Assembly: GCA_964019135.1 (NCBI GenBank)
Contig: OZ025258.1
Span: 10,435,961-10,499,960 of the forward strand
Direction of reading: 5' to 3'
Source of the DNA: Arenicola marina
Lineage: Eukaryota > Annelida > Polychaeta > Arenicolidae
DNA length: 64,000 nucleotides
The position numbers and the translations under genes are program-made. Below the pieces are notes generated by a model, which saw only the letters and a program-made list of their open reading frames with translations, was not told the DNA's origin and did no database searches. This document shows, one piece after another, positions 62,201-64,000 of the stretch; positions within the stretch are counted from its first letter, which is position 1; each line of letters starts with the position of its first letter.

Positions 62201-63350
62201 GGGGGTAAACGCAGTATGGGGGGAGGGAGTAAGCACGTAATGCCTGAAAGAAACCGCAACGTGTTGGGAAGGAAGTAGGCGGCATTTGAAGGCGAACCTA
62301 CATTGCCTGCAGATAAGTATATGGTGTCCGAAAATATATCTTGTCTGGAGCACATAAACATTTCGTGTAAACATTTCAAGACGACACAATGTTGAGTGAC
62401 AGATCTGCTGGTATGTACATTATTAATTACTTTCCTGGCATTGATATATAAACCACTTTAAGTTAAATCCACTGAATTAAATGGCTCCTTTTGTTCCAAA
62501 GGGCGGTTTTCGAAGCTCCAGGACCAGTACAACGAGGCGTTCTCCACCATCCAGGAGCAGAAACATCTCGTCATCCAGCTGGAAGAAGATCTGCGCAGCG
62601 TCAATGCGCTGTCGTCCATGTTCCGTGGGGACGCCGAGGTAGTGTGACGTCACTCAGCTGTTCATTTTGTTCTACCTTATTACAAAGAGTCGTCACTTGA
62701 GGGTCAAATTTGTATGGTAACATGTTCACAAAAGTGAAAAAAATTCAACAGAAGGCGGGTATATTTTAATGAGAGATTATAGGTGAATATTAGGTATAAT
62801 CTGATGGTCGATATTACTTACCACACTTACTAATTAAGTACTATCTGCCAATATTTATATCTCAATATGCTATAAACGCTTTAACTTTATTATCACAATT
62901 TATCATTAGCATTTATTTTCAATATGTTACTTCCCTGTTAAATTAATTGCCTGTTTCGGCAGCTATACTGAGATATACCAAAATACAACTATTTCATCAA
63001 CATGTGCCACTGGCCTAAGTTCTGTCCTTGTCTTAATGTTGTTTGTATCTAATGCGTGATGAAAATACCTGAGTATTCAAAAAGAAAAAAGATAATAGTA
63101 ATATAACTTAATAATATTTATAGTGTGCACAAGATTTAGAGACACATATATCTCCTTCTATAGGTATATTGATTTCTTCCTCATATATAAATCGTTATCC
63201 AAGCAATGACGCCTTCATTACAGTATGTGAAATGTTTAAGGAGTTGTGTGGTTGTTTATGGTGGGTTTGGTCTGTTACAGGGTGAGGCAGGCCCCGGATT
63301 TCACCACGCCGAGTTCGTGGCTGATGCTGTGAAGGACATCACGCAGTCAT
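10687..63350 (+). CDS. CASP isoform of the Cux gene (partial)
   Basis: CASP is a Golgi-membrane coiled-coil protein made by alternative splicing of Cux genes in animals; it shares the N-terminal coiled coil but lacks CUT and homeodomain. Here exons 10687-10749, 42196-42244, 42751-42921, 43299-43373, 43848-43954 and 44359-44528 would join 62502-62638 and 63281-63350 across an 18-kb intron (44529-62501) that contains the whole CUT/homeobox part. Phases agree at the joins that can be checked. Its early coiled-coil exons are missing (gap) and its C-terminus is off the edge. Use of this splice form is inferred from phase and family similarity; no transcript evidence is available here. Confidence 0.88.
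10750..13500 (+). other. Start of giant Cux intron 1, AT-rich part
   Basis: Sequence becomes strongly AT-rich from about 11420 to 13250 (many TTTATA/AATATT stretches) and has no recognisable exon. A 148-codon open frame at 10963-11409 has no recognised similarity and no visible splice context. The Cux intron runs from 10750 to 42195 and includes the assembly gap. Confidence 0.75.
13833..14745. repeat. 28-bp minisatellite (GGGCGTGGCATGGGTGACAC...)
   Basis: About 30 units of 28-36 bp with core GGGCGTGGCATGGGTGACAC then AAGTCTCT. A longer higher-order block with TGAGGATGAGGGCGTGGGG occurs twice at 13861-13990. Long open frames on both strands (for example minus 14703-13789) are by-products of the repeat and carry no domain. 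Confidence 0.92.
14746..16330 (+). other. Intron 1 segment, no gene seen
   Basis: Mixed sequence with two ATCGAT motifs (14842, 14889), poly-G at 15280 and poly-C at 15774 and 16098. No exon or similarity was recognised. Confidence 0.6.
16335..16835. repeat. ~27-bp G-rich minisatellite
   Basis: About 18 units of GTAGGTAACGGTGGGGTGGGGTGGAGT-like sequence (26-30 bp). G-runs of four or more on the plus strand make it a candidate G-quadruplex tract. The 246-codon minus-strand frame (P/H/T-rich) is a by-product. Confidence 0.9.
16836..18130 (+). other. Intron 1 segment, no gene seen
   Basis: GC-rich with poly-G tracts at 17438 and 17718 and an ATCGAT at 17573. The stretch 17100-17240 is less biased in base composition and could hold regulatory sequence, but nothing definite can be named. 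Confidence 0.55.
18140..18465. repeat. Short imperfect repeats flanking the 24-bp array
   Basis: AACAGTCTAGGTYACA-type repeats (about 31 bp, 18160-18300) pass into TACGTCACAGAC repeats (12 bp, 18350-18450). They appear as degenerate tandem blocks next to the main satellite. Confidence 0.75.
18478..20814. repeat. 24-bp minisatellite, about 97 copies
   Basis: Unit ACGTTAGAGGCCGCGCTATA then GACC, almost uninterrupted in the 24-bp period. Variation is limited to a few positions (GACC or GGCC, ACG or CCG, GGCCGCGC or GGCGGCGC), giving a barcode-like pattern with repeated blocks. Because 24 is divisible by 3, the minus strand is an unbroken frame from 19730 to 18354 (458 codons) repeating [16 protein letters not shown] and GAYSAASN. 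No splice sites or promoter support translation, so it is called a satellite. Small slips occur near 19756, 19811, 19834, 20150-20165, 20310-20335, 20385 and 20617. Confidence 0.95.
20815..21261 (+). other. Intron 1 segment with clustered ATCGAT sites
   Basis: Contains four ATCGAT motifs in 27 bases (20908, and overlapping at 20921, 20925, 20929) and a direct duplication of CACGGGTTGGCAGTGACGT (about 21198-21240), each copy with a CRE-like TGACGTCA. No exon is visible. Confidence 0.6.
21262..21600 (-). repeat. tRNA-derived SINE family A with amplified A-box head
   Basis: The body (21262-21420) matches 5286-5440. On the minus strand the tRNA-like head reads CTCTGGTGTAGTGGTTTGCG (A-box TGGTGTAGTGG) followed by GGTCGCGAATTCAATTCC (B-box-like). 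The head is tandemly repeated about five times at 21425-21597 in alternating forms (CGGTCTAGTGCGCTAACC and TTTAGTGCCCGGACC). Confidence 0.75.
21601..23877 (+). other. Intron 1 segment, GC-rich, no gene seen
   Basis: Contains a low-complexity G/C-rich interval from 21930 to 23540 with poly-G or poly-C runs of nine or more at 21943, 22467, 22674, 22868, 23066, 23130, 23340 and 23427. Open frames here are P/G/R-rich artefacts of base composition. Confidence 0.6.
23878..24240. repeat. 26-bp minisatellite, about 14 copies
   Basis: Unit GAGTGAATCACCCGGGACTA then ATGATT, with moderate divergence and some length variation. Confidence 0.9.
24241..25500 (+). other. Intron 1 segment, no gene seen
   Basis: Contains ATCGAT at 24426, 25107 and 25118 and poly-C/G tracts at 24530, 24688, 25073 and 25220. 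No exon or known repeat was recognised. Confidence 0.6.
25505..34262. repeat. 34-bp satellite array, about 257 copies
   Basis: Unit AGCTATTCCAGTAGCCCCTG then TTGTCACCACTTAC (34 bp). Variants (CCAGTAT, CGATTAC, CCAATAG, TTACTGC, GTACAGC, CCCCTTGCAGC) recur in fixed order, giving higher-order blocks whose spacing is an exact multiple of 34 (see findings). One 33-bp unit lies near 33035; irregular units cluster at the right end (34080-34260). Each unit contains TTGTCACCACTTACAG on the plus strand, which resembles a 3' splice acceptor, and GTAAGTGGTG on the minus strand, which resembles a strong donor. Short 65-codon frames inside are by-products. Confidence 0.97.
34263..36504 (+). other. Intron 1 segment left of the gap, no gene seen
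   Basis: Contains a triplicated GTCAGCGGCTG (34285-34320), a poly-A run of about 23 at 34650, and C-rich low-complexity sequence (35050-35340, 35500-35960) with poly-C runs of ten or more. A (TA)/(TG) microsatellite lies at 36306-36345. No coiled-coil exon of Cux was recognised. Confidence 0.6.
36505..36704. other. Assembly gap (200 N)
   Basis: Exactly 200 N, the usual placeholder for a gap of unknown or estimated size. It lies inside Cux intron 1, between exon 1 (10687) and the exon at 42196, where exons for roughly 220 residues of the coiled coil are expected but not found. Confidence 0.99.
36705..38640 (+). other. Intron 1 segment right of the gap, no gene seen
   Basis: Includes a C-rich CCCCCACCCTCGCTACC repeat (37305-37400), ATCGAT at 37829 and 37871, and G/C-rich sequence. 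No exon was recognised. Confidence 0.55.
38642..38990 (-). promoter_or_regulatory. ~105-bp tandem repeat with four CTCF-like motifs
   Basis: Four diverged tandem units of about 85-110 bp share GCCACCTAGCGGATA and GTGTGATGAGAGTG. On the minus strand each carries a motif like CCGCTAGGTGGCGCT (38642-38656, 38752-38766, 38861-38875; the fourth at 38944-38958 is altered to CCGCTGCGTGGCGCT). The first three fit the CTCF core, including AGGTGGCGC, the core known for insect CTCF. The motif is the best-conserved part of the units. Confidence 0.55.
38991..42195 (+). other. End of Cux intron 1, no gene seen
   Basis: ATCGAT motifs occur at 39471, 39590 and 40516, and poly-C/G tracts at 39110, 39693, 40328, 40457, 40544, 40650, 40823 and 41880. 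Less biased sequence at 40990-41560 may hold regulatory elements. Two CRE sites TGACGTCA (42080-42087 and 42096-42103) flank a CACGTG, about 100 bases before the next exon. Open frames here look incidental. Confidence 0.55.
42196..42244 (+). CDS. Cux/CASP coiled-coil exon
   Basis: 49 bases, acceptor TCTGTCCAG/G and donor AATGAG/GTCAGT; enters phase 2. It encodes [16 protein letters not shown], aligning with vertebrate CUX1 ADEIEMIMTDLERANQ. It is the first shared exon found after exon 1. Confidence 0.95.
42751..42921 (+). CDS. Cux/CASP coiled-coil exon
   Basis: 171 bases, acceptor CGTGACAG/CGC and donor GAAAAAGAA/GTCAGT; phase 0 on both sides. It encodes [39 protein letters not shown] and ELAAKEKE, matching the vertebrate [20 protein letters not shown] block almost exactly. 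Confidence 0.97.
43299..43373 (+). CDS. Cux/CASP coiled-coil exon
   Basis: 75 bases, acceptor TCCTTTAG/ATT and donor TCTCAG/GTCAGT; phase 0. It encodes [20 protein letters not shown]+SSASQ, near identical to vertebrate [20 protein letters not shown]. Confidence 0.97.
43378..43530. repeat. 11-bp microsatellite next to a splice donor
   Basis: TCACATCACTG repeated with variants (about ten clear copies at 43434-43527, degenerate before that). It starts within a few bases of the donor of the preceding exon. Confidence 0.85.
43848..43954 (+). CDS. Cux/CASP coiled-coil exon
   Basis: 107 bases, acceptor ATTATAG/GTG and donor CTAAA/GTAGGT; leaves phase 2. It encodes [20 protein letters not shown] and [16 protein letters not shown], matching vertebrate [20 protein letters not shown]...ADYEEVKKEL. 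Confidence 0.95.
44359..44528 (+). CDS. Cux/CASP last shared exon (splice branch point)
   Basis: 170 bases, acceptor GTCTCCAG/C and donor ACAAG/GTGAGT; enters phase 2, leaves phase 1. It encodes (N)[13 protein letters not shown] and [20 protein letters not shown]+[10 protein letters not shown], matching vertebrate LNILKSMEF and KPLEVLLLEKNRSLQSENA. The phase-1 end fits both the CUT1 exon (46888) and the CASP exon (62502), so this is where the two products diverge. Confidence 0.97.
44690..44865. repeat. ~38-bp imperfect tandem repeat, 4-5 copies
   Basis: GGTTTTCAAGCTGAAATTGT then GAAA..GGAACTTTA repeats in the intron after the branch-point exon. Confidence 0.85.
44866..46887 (+). other. Cux intron before the CUT1 exon
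   Basis: No exon was seen. A strong CTCF-like motif CCACTAGGGGGAGCC lies on the minus strand at 45922-45936. (TA)n occurs at 46150, poly-C at 46385-46410 and a poly-T run of about 29 at 46744-46773. Confidence 0.65.
45922..45936 (-). promoter_or_regulatory. CTCF-like motif in Cux intron
   Basis: On the minus strand CCACTAGGGGGAGCC, a close match to the CTCF core CCASYAGRKGGC apart from A for the last C. Confidence 0.45.
46888..47823 (+). CDS. Cux exon encoding CUT domain 1
   Basis: 936 bases, acceptor TTCTTGCAG/GG and donor AAGAAAG/GTGAGA; phase 1 in and out. After [13 protein letters not shown] come Q/P-rich and M/P/G-rich stretches ([16 protein letters not shown]), a long G/S homopolymer region (about 47380-47475), and CUT1 at about 47583-47812: [40 protein letters not shown] and [20 protein letters not shown]. 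This is a complete CUT domain; CUT1 binds DNA with CUT2 in vertebrate CUX1. Confidence 0.98.
48294..48409 (+). CDS. Cux linker exon
   Basis: 116 bases, acceptor TTTGCAG/GGAAC and donor GAAAAG/GTATGA; enters phase 1, leaves phase 0. It encodes [20 protein letters not shown] and [18 protein letters not shown]. The [11 protein letters not shown] helix resembles the DEAIKSILEQAKRE-type linker motif after CUT1 in vertebrate CUX1. Confidence 0.93.
48861..50271 (+). CDS. Cux exon encoding CUT domain 2 (three apparent frame breaks)
   Basis: 1411 bases, acceptor GCTTGCAG/ACA and donor CTGCCAG/GTAAGT. Two internal repeats ([15 protein letters not shown] and [14 protein letters not shown], then [11 protein letters not shown]) precede a Ser/Gly-rich region, [30 protein letters not shown] (SUMO-like VKQE), [18 protein letters not shown] and AQDLS. 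CUT2 is at about 49978-50200 ([40 protein letters not shown]), then [19 protein letters not shown], as in insect cut. The frame shifts near 49440-49480, 49505-49570 and 50190-50200, each equivalent to one missing base in G/C-rich sequence; flanking peptides stay conserved. Confidence 0.95.
50272..51897 (+). other. Cux intron between CUT2 and CUT3 exons
   Basis: No confident exon. Poly-C/G runs at 50411, 50541, 50635 and 50674. A 50-base exon-like segment at 50570-50619 is discussed among rejected items. The rest is ordinary AT-richer intron. Confidence 0.7.
51898..52872 (+). CDS. Cux exon encoding CUT domain 3 (three apparent frame breaks)
   Basis: 975 bases, acceptor TTTGCAG/GTTCA and donor ATCAAAG/GTAATG; phase 1 in and out. 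[20 protein letters not shown] leads to an M/P/L stretch, a His-rich basic block ([17 protein letters not shown]), polyT/poly[20 protein letters not shown], and [20 protein letters not shown] leading into CUT3 at about 52624-52857 ([40 protein letters not shown]). CUT3 pairs with the homeodomain for ATCGAT-type sites. Frame changes equivalent to single missing bases fall near 51950-52035, 52290-52310 and 52510-52540; CUT3 itself is intact. Confidence 0.95.
52873..54947 (+). other. Cux intron before the homeobox exon
   Basis: CT-rich microsatellite just after the donor (52920-52950), poly-C at 53150 and 53440, and a 32-bp perfect AT palindrome at 54471-54502. No exon was seen. Confidence 0.7.
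54471..54502. repeat. 32-bp perfect AT palindrome
   Basis: AATTAATTAATAAATT and its inverse meet with no spacer. It contains several TAAT/TTAATTAA homeodomain-type cores and lies 446 bases before the homeobox exon. Confidence 0.8.
54948..56230 (+). CDS. Cux homeodomain exon and C-terminus
   Basis: 1283 bases including the stop; acceptor [23 protein letters not shown] leads to the homeodomain (about 55006-55185): [52 protein letters not shown]48, F49, H50, N51 and R53 are present; His-50 is typical of Cux. The C-terminal region holds VKMEPEDLS (SUMO-like site plus a PxDLS CtBP-type motif), AEDLS, an L/G repeat, a Glu run, PQDLS, a final coiled segment ([17 protein letters not shown]) and the terminal DWEF shared with vertebrate CUX1 (EWEF). 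Confidence 0.98.
56231..61690 (+). other. Presumed long 3' UTR of the Cux transcript
   Basis: About 5.5 kb after the Cux stop with no splice-linked coding sequence. AU-rich stretches, many TTTTT runs, a (TA)n tract at 61015-61075 and a canonical AATAAA at 61667 fit a long 3' UTR, common for cut-class genes, but its true end cannot be fixed by sequence alone. In the CASP form this whole segment is intron. Confidence 0.5.
61667..61672 (+). terminator. Candidate polyadenylation signal
   Basis: AATAAA followed by ATTATGT and, 35-50 bases on, GTTTGTGTTGTTG (GU-rich downstream element). It is a plausible distal poly(A) site for the Cux form; nearer signals cannot be excluded. Confidence 0.4.
62502..62638 (+). 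CDS. CASP-specific exon 1
   Basis: 137 bases, acceptor TTCCAAAG/GG and donor GCCGAG/GTAGTG; enters phase 1, leaves phase 0. It encodes (G)[39 protein letters not shown] and FRGDAE, aligning with the vertebrate CASP segment GRCAELQVRITEAVATATEQ, RELIARLEQDLSIIQSIQRP and DAEG. It fits the phase of the branch-point exon at 44528, skipping all CUT and homeobox exons. Confidence 0.93.
63281..63350 (+). CDS. CASP-specific exon 2
   Basis: 70 bases, acceptor CTGTTACAG/GGT and donor CAGTCAT/GTGAGT; phase 0 in, phase 1 out. It encodes [20 protein letters not shown]+TQS, aligning with vertebrate CASP AEHRLEKIPEPIKEATALF. The remaining CASP exons (further coiled coil and the C-terminal transmembrane anchor in Golgi membranes) lie beyond the right edge. 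Confidence 0.85.
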
Positions 63351-63424
63351 GTGAGTGGTACCATTGAACCCGTCAGAAACCTCAGTGTCCCTCTCAAGTA
63401 AATAATACTCAGGTTTCCGCTTGC

Positions 63425-63655
63425 TTCTATTCGTGCGCCACCTGAGAGCCTAACTGCACCTGGATCGAAGGTTCGAGCCATGCTGTGGCATTGTCTGTGT
63501 GGTCGCAGGATAAAGATCCCATGTCCTTCTTGGCAATAAGTAGAGGGTTACCCCCGGGTACATGGCTGCACTCTCCCTTCCTTCTGCCATTGCCGCGATG
63601 TGACCAAAAGTGGTTAAAGCGTCCTGAATATACACTCCTCTATCTGTCCAATTAA
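63425..63655 (+). repeat. SINE-like repeat copy, family B
   Basis: A tRNA-like head with B box GGTTCGAGCC (63470-63479) is followed by GTGGTCGCAGGATAAAGATC, TAGAGGGTTACCCC, a CTTCTGCCATTG block and GTGACCAAAAGTGG. The inverse of 8085-8240 is clearly homologous, so this is a dispersed pol III-type family. It lies in the CASP intron. Confidence 0.75.
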
Positions 63656-64000
63656 GACTAGTAGTGGCGCTGTCCCTTAAAGTGGAATCCTAACTCCTGG
63701 TAATGTTTGGCAGAATGGATGAGACTACCTTGAACAGCGTGTGGCTTCTTGCCTGGTTCAAAACAGCGATTCCTCTCTTTCTCTCTGATTCTCTGTCTCT
63801 CTTCTCATCTCTCTGTCTGAGGCAGTTTCACCCCCTTCTCTCTTCCCTCTTCCCCACGCCCGCCCTCCCTCCCCCCCTTGCGACCCTCCCTCTCTCGCTG
63901 TGGTGGGAAAGTGACATGCTGCTTTGTTTGTCCGACTTGTTTGTCTGACATAACGCACGTGGAAGTCCTTTTTTCACCACGTGATAGGATAAAAGCAACA
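63656..64000 (+). other. CASP intron, no gene seen
   Basis: Contains CT-rich low-complexity sequence (63770-63900). No exon was recognised up to the edge. Confidence 0.6.

Overview
The window is eukaryotic (animal) genomic DNA. It has short exons with GT/AG introns, tRNA-derived SINE-like repeats, MITE-like inverted repeats, long minisatellites and one 200-N assembly gap. Protein similarity points to a bilaterian invertebrate, possibly a lophotrochozoan; the species cannot be named from the sequence. No retrovirus-like, LTR or capsid-bearing element was recognised.

Two conserved genes lie head to head. On the minus strand, six exons (9474 down to 3818) encode the N-terminal, beta-propeller part of the nucleoporin Nup88; the rest runs off the left edge. 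On the plus strand, starting at 10687, is the single Cux/cut homeobox gene. It has a coiled-coil N-terminal region, three CUT domains (exons at 46888, 48861 and 51898), a homeodomain exon and a stop at 56230. About 6 kb past that stop, two more exons (62502 and 63281) encode the start of the CASP-specific tail. The locus is therefore the classic bipartite Cux/CASP gene: shared coiled-coil exons splice either to the CUT/homeobox exons (nuclear transcription factor) or to the CASP exons (Golgi coiled-coil protein). CASP continues off the right edge.

Layout: 1-2.25 kb, a 1.2-kb tandem duplication. 2.5-3.84 kb, a 35-bp minisatellite built from the exon-6/intron junction of Nup88, so it contains dozens of copies of the splice donor. 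3.8-9.5 kb, Nup88 exons with SINE/MITE debris in the introns. 9.5-10.7 kb, a shared divergent promoter region. 10.75-42.2 kb, a giant first Cux intron carrying three large arrays (28-bp, 24-bp x ~97, 34-bp x ~257), many poly-C/poly-G tracts, ATCGAT motifs, a cluster of CTCF-like motifs and the gap. 42.2-56.2 kb, the Cux coiled-coil, CUT and homeobox exons. 56.2-62.5 kb, 3' UTR and intron. 62.5-64 kb, CASP exons and intron.

Two caveats. The exons for roughly 220 expected coiled-coil residues (between exon 1 and the exon at 42196) are not in the assembled sequence and probably sit in the gap. The CUT2 and CUT3 exons contain six apparent single-base losses, all in the same direction, which look like homopolymer sequencing errors rather than gene death.
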